DNA of 64,000 nt from Rhizobium sp. Q54. GTDB taxonomy: Bacteria; Pseudomonadota; Alphaproteobacteria; UBA7879; VGCX01. The position numbers and the translations under genes were made by a program. Position 1 is the stretch's first letter, and each line of letters opens with the position of its first letter. This document shows, piece by piece, positions 32,806-47,602 of this stretch. The stretch covers positions 90,926-154,925 of the forward strand of contig CAMBTM010000001.1 in NCBI GenBank assembly GCA_945870825.1, read 5' to 3'. Below the pieces are notes generated by a model. The model was not told the DNA's origin. It saw nothing but the letters and a program-made list of their open reading frames with translations, and did not search any database.

Positions 32806-32811
32806 AGACTT

Positions 32812-34461
32812 TTAAAGACTTGGCCTGTCAGGACGTAGGGGATTTTCTTCTTCTGGCAAATGTTCTCCTTGGATTTTCTCAAAGAACAGACTGACATCTT
32901 CTTTAAGCGATCTGGCCAATTGATTGACCCGTGACCCAGCCTTGCTAAAAAGTTTTGCAACCTCAAGCGTATCATCCTTGGTACGAAGCAAACTATTAAA
33001 ACGCAGCCCTAATGTTTGGGACTCCACAGCACCTTCATGGGCCAAGGAAAGGACGTGGGCCAAAGACTCTTTCAAAGAATCGAGTGTTTTTTTAGATACT
33101 TTAGCTGGATTTTTCTCAACTTGTTTTATAAGGGTTTCTAACGTCTTATGCATCTCCTCACATCCATGAACCATGTGGCGAAAATGAATACGACTTTCAT
33201 CATTAGCCATATAAATAGACGTAAATTTTTTGTCAAAGATGGTTGGGATTTTTGCAATATCTGCAGACACTTTCCCCAATTCCACAGCAGAACTTGCAAG
33301 CATATTGAGTTTACTTTCAATGCGCTGATTATCTTCTTTAAGGGTCGTTTGGAAATTTGTCCTTAATTCTTTGGCAATATGGTTCTTAAGGGCATCAACC
33401 GCTTCCAAAATATCTTGGATTTCTTGAAAGCTTTTCTTAAAAGAATCTCTTTCTTGGGCATTAATGTTTGTTAAAACAGTGGCAAGGCGCGTCAAAGGTC
33501 TTTGGACCTTAAACAAAAGAATCATTAAGAACAGAATAACCATTAACATCATCATGGCGGAAGAAAGAAGACTATTGCGTTTAAGTCCCTTGCTTTCTTT
33601 GTAAACATCTTGAAACACTTCTTTTTGATTTTCTTTCAAGGCAAGGGTCAAATCATTGATAAAATTCACAAAAAGCTTTTCTTGTTGCAACAGATTATCG
33701 ACCAATTTTGGTCTTTCCAGTAAATGATCCTTCATCTGGTGAATGGCGGAAAAGTAATTGATTACAAGGGTTTGAAAGCGTTCAATTTCTCCATGAAAAT
33801 CGGGTCTATGATCCGTTAACGGCAATAACGCTGCAAGCGTTATGGTGACAGATTCCATCGGTTTATTAAGGGCTTCAAAATCCTGGGCTTTGTAAGAAGG
33901 CTTTGCAAGAATCTCCACAAGATAGGTATTAATAGCGTGGATCCCCCCTATAAGAGACTGAAGGTGTGTTTGTTCTTGGGGTTTTTGGGCAAAAGACTTT
34001 ACCTCTTCCAAAATATCCACGATGGGCTTGACCGATTTTGTTGTCAGTGTTCCCTTAAGGGTGTCAAAGCTTTTGGCGCTGACCAGAATAGACTTTATTC
34101 CAGCACTATAGGCGTCATGAAGATCCCGCAGGGTCTGATAGGCACTTTTCCATTCATCACTAGGCCCAAGGGTTTTAAGCCGCTCTACATGAGTATTAAT
34201 AGTATCATCCATTTCCATAATGTTACTGATGGCTTCTTCTGTTTCATAAGAGATGTCTTGAACCAGTTCATGAGATCGATCCACCATATTGGCCAAATCT
34301 TTAAGGAGTTTGTCCTGCTCGATAGATTGACCGTAATGATCAAGACCAGACCCCGTGATGTGATTGGGGTCCACGATCATATAGATCTGAACGATAAACA
34401 GAATGCTTAAGAAAAGCCCAAAACTGAGAATTTGTTTTTTTATGGAATTGCCGAAAATCAA
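32812..34461 (-). CDS. Two-transmembrane receptor-like protein with periplasmic helical domain
   Basis: 549 residues. TM1 at about 11-29 and TM2 at about 298-319 enclose a periplasmic region predicted as a four-helix bundle, as in chemoreceptors. A HAMP-like segment (about 320-375) and long coiled-coil helices follow, but the conserved chemoreceptor tip is not visible and no kinase or GGDEF domain is attached. The start appears to be TTG at 34461 with AAGGCAG upstream; the next ATG would remove TM1. It may be a degenerate chemoreceptor or a signalling partner. No chemotaxis genes are nearby. Confidence 0.6.
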   Translation of the reverse strand: MIFGNSIKKQILSFGLFLSILFIVQIYMIVDPNHITGSGLDHYGQSIEQDKLLKDLANMVDRSHELVQDISYETEEAISNIMEMDDTINTHVERLKTLGPSDEWKSAYQTLRDLHDAYSAGIKSILVSAKSFDTLKGTLTTKSVKPIVDILEEVKSFAQKPQEQTHLQSLIGGIHAINTYLVEILAKPSYKAQDFEALNKPMESVTITLAALLPLTDHRPDFHGEIERFQTLVINYFSAIHQMKDHLLERPKLVDNLLQQEKLFVNFINDLTLALKENQKEVFQDVYKESKGLKRNSLLSSAMMMLMVILFLMILLFKVQRPLTRLATVLTNINAQERDSFKKSFQEIQDILEAVDALKNHIAKELRTNFQTTLKEDNQRIESKLNMLASSAVELGKVSADIAKIPTIFDKKFTSIYMANDESRIHFRHMVHGCEEMHKTLETLIKQVEKNPAKVSKKTLDSLKESLAHVLSLAHEGAVESQTLGLRFNSLLRTKDDTLEVAKLFSKAGSRVNQLARSLKEDVSLFFEKIQGEHLPEEENPLRPDRPSL

Positions 34462-34554
34462 GTTTATCTGCCTTTTTTAAAGAAATGTCCCACCATTGCT
34501 GGATGCATTATTCTTCATTATAATGAAACCAAAACTAACGAGGATAATATCACT

Positions 34555-35211
34555 GTGTTAACCAAGCGGCAACATGAACTTCTGGCTTTTCTGGTGGATT
34601 ATCAAACACGCAATGCCCTTTCTCCCTCTTATGAAGAAATCTGTCGCGCCCTTAAACTACGGTCTAAATCGGCAGTGCATGGTCTCGTGAATGGTCTTGA
34701 AAAACGAGGGTATTGCAAACGTTTCCCCAACCGTGCCCGGGCGATTGAAATTTTGAAAACGGTGGATAGTGATATGGCGGCACTGGGGACTCTTTCTCCC
34801 TCTTCTTCGTCATCGGATGTTCAAGTCATCCCTTTCTTTGGGATATTGGGTTCTGTGGGATCTCTTTCCACTATGGACATGCCCCAAAGAACAGTGAACG
34901 TTTTGAAAGAGTTTTTGCCTGAGGGAGATCTAAAAGCGTTTGAGGTCCAAGGAGATTTCTTAAAAGACTGGGGTATCTTGAACGGGGATCAGGTTATTTT
35001 TCAAGCGACCACTGAAGGGATGCATGACATGGTGATGCTTGTGTCCATCGACCAGAAACTCATGCTGCGCAAATGGGTGAATGAGGGCCATCGCGTCACC
35101 CTTAAAACCGCCAATCGCTATATGATTCCAGAGATTCATTTTAAGGAACAGGTGAAGGTCCATGGGAAGATGGTGTTTTTATGGCGGAGTATTAAATATC
35201 CTTTAAGCTAA
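34555..35211 (+). CDS. lexA: LexA homologue lacking the autocleavage dyad
   Basis: 218 residues from GTG at 34555 (M-L-T-K-R-Q-H-E-L-L, AGGA ten bases upstream); the longer frame from 34432 has no matching N-terminus. The winged-helix DNA-binding domain (1-65) is well conserved, including LRSKSAVHGLVNGLEKRGY and FPNRARAIE. The C-terminal S24 domain is altered: VQGDSM reads VQGDFL, putting Phe135 at the catalytic Ser; the catalytic Lys region reads LMLRKW (Arg172); and the Ala-Gly cleavage site reads Ser-Val in GILGSVGS. It should still bind operators but not self-cleave on RecA. It converges with the fic gene, overlapping by 20 bases. Confidence 0.85.
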   Translation: MLTKRQHELLAFLVDYQTRNALSPSYEEICRALKLRSKSAVHGLVNGLEKRGYCKRFPNRARAIEILKTVDSDMAALGTLSPSSSSSDVQVIPFFGILGSVGSLSTMDMPQRTVNVLKEFLPEGDLKAFEVQGDFLKDWGILNGDQVIFQATTEGMHDMVMLVSIDQKLMLRKWVNEGHRVTLKTANRYMIPEIHFKEQVKVHGKMVFLWRSIKYPLS

Positions 35212-36325
35212 CTGGCGCAACAGGTTTTAAGGGAATTGTCAGATGATAGCGCGCTGCCTTTAGATCTCCAGTTCGGCATAAAACCCCCTTTTCGACAAGA
35301 TCGCTTAAGTCTCTCGTTGTTGTTGCAGATGAGGATCCTGTAATTGTTACGTAATTTTTAGCACTAAGCCCCCCCTTAAATCCTTCGGGTCCTGCCTGAA
35401 ATATCCGCAGAATAACTTTTTCTTGGCGCGGATTAAGCGATTTTTTTACTTTATCCATTAGCCGCGTTTTGTCTAAAAGAAATTCTATCTGGGCTTGGCT
35501 GCGTCGTTGAGCCTCAATCACAATCGATGCAAACCAAAGCAACCATGTGGTTATATCCAAACGCTGACTTGCTGACTCAAGGGCTTGATAGTATTCTTTC
35601 CGTCTTCTATGCAGTGTTGCTGATAAGCCTGTTAATGTGGGAACAGAAAGACGCTGGGCCAATGCTTTTTCAGCAATCATCCGTCCTATACGACCATTCC
35701 CATCTTCAAAAGGATGAAGGCTTTCAAACCACAGATGGGCTATCCCAGCACGCGTAATAATAGGAAGAGGGTTCTCAATATTCGTTTGATCGAACCAGTC
35801 TAAGAATAAATCCATCTCACGGGGAATTTGGACGGAAGGGGGTGCTTCATAGTGAACTTTGCGTTCGTAGTCTGGACCAGAAACAATTTGCATCGGATCT
35901 ACATGGGTCCTGTAGCACCCAACATCATCTAAATCATGTCGACCATTCATGACCATTGTATGCCATTTGAATAAAGTTTCATGCCTCAGGGGATCCGTCA
36001 TATGACGATATAAATCAACCATCATCTCTGTAACACCTATTTCTGCCGGTGTTGCTTTGCTGCGATCCATGGAAAAACCCAGATGGCGACGAATAGAGAC
36101 TTGTACGCTTTCTCTGTTGAAGATTTCTCCTTCAATAGCGGAAGTTTCAAGCGCTTCAGAGCTCATAATATCTACGATGAGGGTTTTTTTGTCGGTATCA
36201 CTGAGGTGGAGAGAAACACCGGCCATAAGTCCGGTCCCTTCCATGAACAAGGCCTCTGCACGGGCAAGCTTGTCTGAATCCCATGAAAAATGGGGCCAAT
36301 TTTTATCTTGCCAATTCCATGTCAT
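35192..36325 (-). CDS. Fic-family protein with N-terminal DUF4172 and C-terminal wHTH
   Basis: 377 residues. The N-terminal DUF4172-like domain has the inhibitory motif TSAIEG (61-66), matching [S/T]xxxE[G/N] of autoinhibited class II Fic proteins. The Fic core HPFEDGNGRIGR (204-215) is complete, so AMP-transfer to protein targets is possible. The C-terminal 90 residues look like a winged helix (KNYVTITGSSSATTTRDLSDLVEKGVL, shown here only in part as SSATTTRDLSDLVEKG). AAGGAG precedes the ATG and sits between two operator half-sites, which suggests self-repression. It could be a toxin-like regulator or a housekeeping AMPylator. Confidence 0.92.
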   Translation of the reverse strand: MTWNWQDKNWPHFSWDSDKLARAEALFMEGTGLMAGVSLHLSDTDKKTLIVDIMSSEALETSAIEGEIFNRESVQVSIRRHLGFSMDRSKATPAEIGVTEMMVDLYRHMTDPLRHETLFKWHTMVMNGRHDLDDVGCYRTHVDPMQIVSGPDYERKVHYEAPPSVQIPREMDLFLDWFDQTNIENPLPIITRAGIAHLWFESLHPFEDGNGRIGRMIAEKALAQRLSVPTLTGLSATLHRRRKEYYQALESASQRLDITTWLLWFASIVIEAQRRSQAQIEFLLDKTRLMDKVKKSLNPRQEKVILRIFQAGPEGFKGGLSAKNYVTITGSSSATTTRDLSDLVEKGVLCRTGDLKAARYHLTIPLKPVAPVSLKDI

Positions 36326-36353
36326 GATCGATAAACTCCTTCTTTATCAATCA
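36325..36353. promoter_or_regulatory. Operator 1 over the fic ribosome-binding site
   Basis: TGATCGATAAA (36325-36335) and TTTATCAATCA (36343-36353) are inverted copies with one mismatch and a 7-base spacer. The spacer is the complement of the fic Shine-Dalgarno. A bound protein or a hairpin here would block translation or transcription of fic. Confidence 0.6.
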
Positions 36354-36368
36354 TAATAACACGATTTT

Positions 36369-36397
36369 TGATCGATAAAAGGTATTTTTATCGATCA
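36369..36397. promoter_or_regulatory. Operator 2 in the fic promoter
   Basis: TGATCGATAAAA (36369-36380) and TTTTATCGATCA (36386-36397) are perfect 12-bp inverted copies with a 5-base spacer. Its centre is 44 bp from that of operator 1, about four helical turns. A possible fic -10 element (TATTAT on the minus strand) lies between the two sites. Confidence 0.65.
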
Positions 36398-36404
36398 CAG
36401 CCTA

Positions 36405-41778
<5,374 letters not shown>

Positions 41779-41782
<4 letters not shown>

Positions 41783-42897
41783 ACACGCATGGGCATGAGA
41801 ACATACAACACATCACTGCCATCAATACCCTTAATAACCGCAGGGGTATCCTCATTGGACAGCTTGAATTGGATCGTCTCTCCCTTAATCTGTTGGGCAA
41901 TTTCCAAAAGATACCGGGCATTAAATCCCATGCTGAGACGCTGGCCATCATAGGTCGCATCCAATTCTTCTGTTCCACTTCCTTGGTTATTGGTCGAGGC
42001 AGAGATCGTAATGCTTTTGGGCTCTACAGTCATTTTAACAGATCTGGTTTTCTCTAAAGAAATGGTTGAAATACGATCAACGGCTTCTGAAAATAATTTC
42101 CGACTGAGCGTCAAGGATGACTCATTGCTTTGAGGAATGACTTTTGTGTAATCAGGAAAAGCCCCATCAATGAGGCGCGATGCCACAAGGGCCTTGCCGA
42201 AATTAAAGGTGATTTGGGTATGAGATAGAGATATTTCCACATCTCCCTGGGCTTCATCCAAAAGTTTGGAAATTTCCCCAATAGTCTTTTTGGGAATAAT
42301 CACGTCAGGCATACCGTGGGCCCCTTGGGGTTCTGGCACTTCTGCCAGGGCCAACCGATGGCCATCCGTTGAAACAGCAGACAACACATGTTGTTGATCT
42401 GCTTCCCGGGTGTGAAAATAAATACCATTCAGGTAATACCGGGATTCGTCCGTTGACATGGAAAACCGGGTGGACCCAATGAGATGGGATAACTCGCCCG
42501 CCGAAATGACAAAGGAATGAGGCAATCCACTGGTTTTAATATTCGTAAAATCCTTGGCATTTAAGGTGGGGAGCGAAAACTTTGCTTTCCCGCATTTTAA
42601 GGTCAAAGAATGGCTATCAGGCTTTTCACTAAGCTCAATGTCTGACCCTTCCGGAAGTTTCCTCACGATATCGTAAAACATATGGGCAGAAACAGTTGTC
42701 GATCCTGTATCGGACACCCCAGCGGGGATGGTTTCAATGATGGAAATATCTAAGTCCGTGGCTGAGATTTTTAAGTGCGCCCCTTCTGCTTCCAAAAGAA
42801 CGTTGGACAACACAGGAGTCACCGCACGGCGCTCAACAACCGTTTGGGTATGGCTTAAAGCCTTTAATAATACAGACCGATCAACTGAGAGTTTCAT
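41779..42897 (-). CDS. dnaN: DNA polymerase III beta sliding clamp
   Basis: 372 residues, three clamp-fold domains. The N-terminal MKLSVDRSVLLKALSHTQTVVERR (shown in part: KALSHTQTVVERR) and TPVLSNVLLEA are typical, and the C-terminus ends in the canonical PMRV (LYVLMPMRV). It leads the dnaN-recF-gyrB-PBP operon. No dnaA lies upstream; the next gene is the divergent hpf. AAAGGC is the ribosome-binding site. Confidence 0.97.
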
Positions 42898-43045
42898 GGA
42901 TATAAGCCTTTAATTTCTGCAACAAAAATACATCTTTGCACTATATCGTCTTTGAGAAAGCCACGCAAGGCGCAAAAAGAGTCTATGGAAATTTGCAGGT
43001 TAGTGATATACCCTTAAAAATTACAAAAAGGAGGAACATAAAATC

Positions 43046-43621
43046 ATGAAAATTAGTCTTTCCGGAAAACATCTTGATACGGGTGATGCCTTAAGAGCAC
43101 ACCTTGAAAAGCACCTAGTTCATGTGGTGGATAAATATTTTGGAGATGCCTTAGAGGCCCATGTGACCTTCAGCAAGGTAAAGCATTTCTTTAAAACAGA
43201 GATCTCTATTCATATAGGTCATGACATTTATGTGCGGGGAGAAGCGGAAGCGGATGAGCCTTATCCATCGATGGATCAAGCCATTCATATGATCGAAGGA
43301 AATTTGAGGCGTTATAAAAGGCGCTTACGCGATCACCATAAAGAAGGGGCCCGAGAATCCATAGAGGCTAAACAATATGTCTTGAGCGGCGATTATATGA
43401 ATTTCGGGGAAGAAGAAGAAACTGAAGACCATGCAGAAGCAACCATTGTTGCAGAAACAACCAAAAGCTTGCCGACCTTAACGGTTAGCGAGGCTGTGAT
43501 GCGAATGGATTTGGAAGGGGAAGATGTGCTTCTTTTTAGGAACAAAAAAAACGGAGCGCTGAACGTTGTTCACATGCGCCCCGACGGACATATTGGCTGG
43601 ATTGATCCTCACAATGGATGA
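43046..43621 (+). CDS. hpf: Ribosome hibernation promoting factor, long form
   Basis: 191 residues. The N-terminal beta-alpha-beta domain (1-100: MKISLSGKHLDTGDALRAH, FSKVKHFFKTEISIH, MIEGNLRRYKRRLRDHH) binds the 30S decoding region. The C-terminal domain (about 140-191: VMRMDLEGEDVLLFRNKKNG, in part) mediates 100S dimerisation in long-form HPF. The acidic linker is at about 115-140. A very strong AAAGGAGG ribosome-binding site precedes the ATG. Likely induced in stationary phase, though no sigma54 promoter was found. Confidence 0.96.
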   Translation: MKISLSGKHLDTGDALRAHLEKHLVHVVDKYFGDALEAHVTFSKVKHFFKTEISIHIGHDIYVRGEAEADEPYPSMDQAIHMIEGNLRRYKRRLRDHHKEGARESIEAKQYVLSGDYMNFGEEEETEDHAEATIVAETTKSLPTLTVSEAVMRMDLEGEDVLLFRNKKNGALNVVHMRPDGHIGWIDPHNG

Positions 43622-43625
43622 TTCC

Positions 43626-44447
43626 TTAAGCATTATATGAAGTATCGCTAGCAGCAATAGCGCTAGAATTAATACCAAATGCGATTTCTGTGGTAATTGG
43701 TTTTGTAAGCTCGTATTGGGCAGGGTTTAGTGTCACACACCTATTAAAGAATGGCCACGACAATCCGTGCATACGCGGAGAATAGGCGCCGTAGGTTGCA
43801 GACCCGTCCACAGTCGGTGCGGATCCCTCACCAGTGGATCCCCCAAGACTAAGCGCTGACTGTGGTTTTCTCCAGTAACTGCTGTCAGGCACTTCTTCAA
43901 TATCTGTTACACAATACCATCCTACAACGCCTAACGCACTATTCAAAGAACTGGACATTTGCGGGACAAGACGAAGGGTAACGCCATTGAGTCCATGAAC
44001 ACGATGATTCGCTGCAAATTTAATGGTCACAAGGTTTGATGTGTTTTCCTGAATAGTAGAATTGGAAACGTTTGTAATATCAAGGTTCCCAACATATATA
44101 CGCATACCTAGATCAGATGCTGCTTGATCAAGATCACTAGGAAGTTCGCTTGGAGTCCAAGCAGCACCTGTTTGGGAGTTTACACTGGTATTATCTTCAA
44201 TGCTGCGTAACAATCTGTAAATAAGCGGGGCGACAGACTTATCCAAAAACTGTTGCATCTGACGGACCTTGTGGTTTTCACTGTAACGCGTGATCTGATC
44301 CGTGGTAGGGGGGCTGATTTCCATAGCCCGCTCAACCATTTGATAGGGCTGAAAGTTAGACGCACTTGTCATATTAGAAGGGGCTGCGTGAACATAAAAC
44401 CCAACCAATAAAAATGTTGCAAAAAAAACTGAAAATAACTTATTCAT
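43626..44447 (-). CDS. Exported protein of unknown function
   Basis: 273 residues with a signal peptide (MNKLFSVFFATFLLVGFYVHA, cleavage before APS). The mature part is Ser/Asn/Thr rich, has one pair of cysteines (WYCV, FNRCV) that could form a disulfide, and no recognised domain. Its beta-rich pattern could suit a secreted or surface protein, or a pilus-system component. A GGGAG motif precedes the ATG. A possible promoter lies upstream (TTGACC, 17 bases, TAGTCT on the minus strand). It converges with hpf. Confidence 0.65.
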   Translation of the reverse strand: MNKLFSVFFATFLLVGFYVHAAPSNMTSASNFQPYQMVERAMEISPPTTDQITRYSENHKVRQMQQFLDKSVAPLIYRLLRSIEDNTSVNSQTGAAWTPSELPSDLDQAASDLGMRIYVGNLDITNVSNSTIQENTSNLVTIKFAANHRVHGLNGVTLRLVPQMSSSLNSALGVVGWYCVTDIEEVPDSSYWRKPQSALSLGGSTGEGSAPTVDGSATYGAYSPRMHGLSWPFFNRCVTLNPAQYELTKPITTEIAFGINSSAIAASDTSYNA

Positions 44448-44544
44448 TATAGACTCCCTATTAGGGCAGAAAAATGCCCTTTTCTTTAAAGACTACACCT
44501 CAAACAAGCTGCGGTCAATAAAAAAAGGGAATAGGGATCTTGCG

Positions 44545-44670
44545 CTAACCTTGACGGGCTTTGAACCGGGGATTTTTCTTGTTAATAACATAAAGGCGTC
44601 CACGACGGCGTACAACGCGACAATTTCTTTCGCGACACTTTATAGTCTTAAGGGAACTGACAACTTTCAT
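44545..44670 (-). CDS. rpmJ: 50S ribosomal protein L36
   Basis: 41 residues from the ATG at 44670 (M-K-V-V-S-S-L-K). The core [18 protein letters not shown] and NPRFKARQG end are those of the zinc-independent form of L36, in which some zinc ligands are replaced. The longer frame from 44733 adds 21 residues unlike L36 and is not used. The LOG-family gene lies 71 bases upstream of it. Confidence 0.95.
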   Translation of the reverse strand: MKVVSSLKTIKCRERNCRVVRRRGRLYVINKKNPRFKARQG

Positions 44671-44741
44671 TTTCTTTAAATCTCTAAAACTGTTTGATAT
44701 GATCCATATAACAAGCTGATCGTATAAAGTCAAGAATAGCG

Positions 44742-45335
44742 TTATGGATTTTTACCCCATTTTTCGGCGGGATCGATTTTTATGATAGGTGTCGACTGAA
44801 TGGTTGGAATCACTTCGTCCACTGTTTCAACAAAATGGCAGAGTTGCGTATCCTTGTTGGAAATAAATCCACCGTCTTTTAGACTATCAAGAACGGTCTT
44901 TAAAGGATCCCAGAACTTTTCATAATTTAAAACCACCATGGGTTTGGCATGAAGACCAATTTGCTTCCACGTCAACACTTCAAAAAATTCATCCAATGTA
45001 CCAAATCCCCCGGGAAGGACGATAAAAGCATCAGATTCTTCAAACATCAAGTGTTTGCGAGCATGCATATTGTCAACCACCTTCAGGGTTTTTAGGCCAT
45101 CGTGGATGCCCTCATGTTCGCCGAGATACTTCGTTGTAACACCCAGTACAGAACCATTTGATTCCATCACGCCATCAGAGACAGCGCCCATCATGCCAAT
45201 ACGCGCGCCCCCATAAACGAGGCGGAATCCGGCATCAGCGATACGATGCCCCATGTTTTTTGCGACAGTTTTATAATGATCGTCAACTTTGACAGACGCA
45301 CTACAATAAACACAAATGGATTTTAATCCCCCCAT
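44742..45335 (-). CDS. LOG-family (TIGR00730) phosphoribohydrolase
   Basis: 197 residues. The Rossmann-like start with CVYCSASVK, the [16 protein letters not shown] block and the active-site signature [16 protein letters not shown] define the LOG/YvdD family. Relatives release the base from (cytokinin) nucleoside 5'-monophosphates or act as AMP/CMP nucleosidases. The bacterial substrate cannot be told here. Cytoplasmic. Confidence 0.92.
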   Translation of the reverse strand: MGGLKSICVYCSASVKVDDHYKTVAKNMGHRIADAGFRLVYGGARIGMMGAVSDGVMESNGSVLGVTTKYLGEHEGIHDGLKTLKVVDNMHARKHLMFEESDAFIVLPGGFGTLDEFFEVLTWKQIGLHAKPMVVLNYEKFWDPLKTVLDSLKDGGFISNKDTQLCHFVETVDEVIPTIQSTPIIKIDPAEKWGKNP

Positions 45336-45378
45336 TGTGTGATCCTTTCTTTTGAAGTTTTTTGAATTTGACTTTTAT

Positions 45379-45407
45379 TTGACTTATACCCCATTATCCC
45401 CTATACA
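45379..45407 (+). promoter_or_regulatory. Sigma70-type promoter of psd-pssA
   Basis: TTGACT (45379-45384), a 17-base spacer, then TATACA (45402-45407), each near consensus, 33 bases before the psd start. The upstream TTTGACTTTTA partly repeats the -35 region. Confidence 0.75.
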
Positions 45408-45439
45408 TCAACCGTCAATTCAAGATAGGAAGATACCAC

Positions 45440-46120
45440 GTGTTTAATCGCATCGCACCCATTCACCCTGAAGGTGTTGTTTTTGGCGCCATTTTTTTCA
45501 TTGTTTCCATGGTGCTTTGGCACATTTTTGTCCCCCTTGGATGGATAGGATTTATTTTAACGCTTTGGTGTTTTTATTTCTTCAGAAATCCAACACGTGT
45601 CACCCCCTTAAGAGAAGGCCTTATCATTAGCCCTGCTGACGGTGTTGTGCAAGCAATCACAGAAGTCAGCCCCCCTGCTGTTCTAGGCCTTAAGGGAAAC
45701 CGTATCCGTGTCAGCATTTTCATGAATGTCTTTAATGTTCACATCAACCGTATTCCCCTTGGTGGAACCATTAAAAAAATACACTACCACCCAGGTAAAT
45801 TCTTTAATGCGTCTTTGGACAAGGCGAGCGAACATAACGAACGCCAATATATGGTAGTAGAGGCCGAAGATAAAACTGTTATTGCCTTCACCCAAATTGC
45901 GGGCCTTATTGCAAGACGTATTCGCGTTGATGTTAAAGAAGGCGACCTTGTGGAAACGGGGCAACGATTTGGTTTGATCCGTTTTGGCAGTCGCGTGGAT
46001 GTCTTTCTCCCCCTTCACATTAATCCCCTTGTGATCGTTGGACAAACAATGGTTGCAGGAGAAACAGTGATTGCAGATATGTTCTCTAAGGAGGATAGCC
46101 GCGATGGCGAAACCCGTTAA
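45440..46120 (+). CDS. psd: Phosphatidylserine decarboxylase proenzyme
   Basis: 226 residues from GTG at 45440 (AGGAAG upstream). The short, alphaproteobacterial-type proenzyme; two hydrophobic segments near residues 10-48 fit membrane association, and the self-cleavage site [10 protein letters not shown], whose serine becomes the pyruvoyl group, is near residue 187. It decarboxylates phosphatidylserine to phosphatidylethanolamine. It overlaps pssA, the preceding enzyme of the pathway, by 17 bases. Confidence 0.95.
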   Translation: MFNRIAPIHPEGVVFGAIFFIVSMVLWHIFVPLGWIGFILTLWCFYFFRNPTRVTPLREGLIISPADGVVQAITEVSPPAVLGLKGNRIRVSIFMNVFNVHINRIPLGGTIKKIHYHPGKFFNASLDKASEHNERQYMVVEAEDKTVIAFTQIAGLIARRIRVDVKEGDLVETGQRFGLIRFGSRVDVFLPLHINPLVIVGQTMVAGETVIADMFSKEDSRDGETR

Positions 46121-46898
46121 AAAGAAAAAGATACCAACTTCTACGGGAAAAAGTGTCCTTCAAAAGAATATCAAAGAACTCCCTTTTAATCGCTTCATTC
46201 CCAACCTTGTAACGCTTTCAACACTTTGTGCAGGGATGAGCGCTATTCGTTTTGGGCTTTCTCAAAAATGGGAATATGCTGTGCTCTGTATTGTTATTGC
46301 AGCTATTCTGGATGCTCTTGATGGGCGGCTTGCCCGTTTTCTTGGAACATCTTCACGGTTTGGGGCTGAACTTGATTCGCTTGCAGATTTTTGCAACTTT
46401 GGGGTAGCGCCCGCTATTCTCGTGTACCTTTATCAACTTGAAAATCTTGATCGCTTTGGTTGGCTTGTTTGTTTGTTTTTTACCATCTGTATGGCCCTGC
46501 GCCTTGCAAGATTTAATGCCTTTCTTGATGAAACGCCCCCCCCTCTTTTTGCCTCTGGAAAGTTCTTTATGGGTATTCCTGCCCCTGCAGGGGGTCTTCT
46601 GGCTTGCTTCCCCATGGTCTTGGACTTTCAGGTCCCTTCCTTTAAAGCCCCTGCGTTGATCCACATTATTGCGGTATTTTGTATCGCCCTTATGTTAGTA
46701 AGTCGAGTCCCAACGTTTTCTTTTAAAAAAGTTTCTATCCCCCGCAGTCTTGTGCTGCCTGTCTTTATTATAGCAGGTATTACGGTCGCAGGCTTTGTGA
46801 TGGCCCCTTGGACTGTTCTTAGTATCATTGGGACTGTTTATGTTGGATTGATCGCCATCAGTGTGCGCTATTATAAGAAACTTGAAAGATCCCTTTAA
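46104..46898 (+). CDS. pssA: CDP-diacylglycerol-serine O-phosphatidyltransferase
   Basis: 264 residues from the ATG at 46104, placed by AAGGAGG; the longer frame from 46071 is not needed. The CDP-alcohol phosphotransferase signature [23 protein letters not shown] (split: DGRLAR and GAELDSLAD) contains the Asp residues that bind the metal. About eight TM helices. It makes phosphatidylserine for Psd. The stop overlaps the convergent membrane-protein gene by 4 bases. Confidence 0.95.
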   Translation: MAKPVKKKKIPTSTGKSVLQKNIKELPFNRFIPNLVTLSTLCAGMSAIRFGLSQKWEYAVLCIVIAAILDALDGRLARFLGTSSRFGAELDSLADFCNFGVAPAILVYLYQLENLDRFGWLVCLFFTICMALRLARFNAFLDETPPPLFASGKFFMGIPAPAGGLLACFPMVLDFQVPSFKAPALIHIIAVFCIALMLVSRVPTFSFKKVSIPRSLVLPVFIIAGITVAGFVMAPWTVLSIIGTVYVGLIAISVRYYKKLERSL

Positions 46899-47602
46899 GC
46901 TTTCTTCAAAATAGCCTTATAAACCATACAACTTGTAATGACCTGCAAGACGGTCGCGATAGTTTCTATGATTTCCCCTAACAACGGGTAACGTAGATAA
47001 TGGGAAATGACAAAAAAGCACAGAAAAATTCCCATGGTCGCAATAAAAATTTTGATAACTTGTCCCCGTGTAAGCGTTAATGACTCCTTAAAAGAGATCG
47101 TTTTTTTATCGTAAAAGCTAAGTAATGTCATGAGAAACCGGTTGATATGCATCATGTAAAGCATAATAAGAACGATAAAACATATGAGAAGAAAGAGCGT
47201 CCCTAGGGTATCTTGCACTGACCCTAGAAGAATTCCAAGCAGCAGCAACAAAGCTATCGTTGCAAGAAACATCACCAACAGCACACAGTTCCAAAGAAAG
47301 TAACGCGTATCCCCTTTGGACCAGGTCATTCCCAAGACATTTGGACGTTTAAAATTCTTTTTTACAATCATGTTGAAAATAGGGCGCGCATAAAAGGGCG
47401 ATAAAACAAGTAAGATCAAGGGGCGCAAAAGATCATTGATCCAAGTGCTCCAAGAATCACCCAGACTGATTCCTTCTAAGTCCATCCCATAATTGATTAA
47501 AATGTTGAGCGCTACAACAACCCATAAATTGCGGACAATAGAGAAGAAGTTGTTCTGTAAAAAAGAAAAGGATTCTCTTGTAACTTGCCAAATGGAAACC
47601 AT
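46895..47602 (-). CDS. Polytopic membrane protein of unknown function
   Basis: 235 residues with about five or six transmembrane helices (near 25-42, 60-78, 105-128, 130-152, 188-205, 212-230). The layout recalls YciC-type or GDPD-membrane-domain proteins, but no motif secures this. It stands alone and converges with pssA. Confidence 0.6.
   Translation of the reverse strand: MVSIWQVTRESFSFLQNNFFSIVRNLWVVVALNILINYGMDLEGISLGDSWSTWINDLLRPLILLVLSPFYARPIFNMIVKKNFKRPNVLGMTWSKGDTRYFLWNCVLLVMFLATIALLLLLGILLGSVQDTLGTLFLLICFIVLIMLYMMHINRFLMTLLSFYDKKTISFKESLTLTRGQVIKIFIATMGIFLCFFVISHYLRYPLLGEIIETIATVLQVITSCMVYKAILKKA

Larger units (their letters stand above)
32348..32811. other. 464-base hairpin-rich region upstream of the helicase
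   Basis: No gene of normal size is present. Inverted repeats include TAAGAGT/ACTCTTA (32526-32532 and 32563-32569) around GGCTTTAAAGCC; CTTCTT/AAGAAG (32610-32615 and 32622-32627); ACTCTCA/TGAGAGT (32629-32635 and 32639-32645); and the larger element at 32678-32805. On the minus strand it ends with a seven-codon leader ORF 123 bases before the helicase. Helicase genes often have structured, cold-responsive leaders; that role here is inference. Confidence 0.55.

Noticed and set aside
42898-43045. Replication origin next to dnaN
   Set aside because: No DnaA box (TTATCCACA-like) or A+T-rich unwinding repeats were seen, and dnaA is not present.
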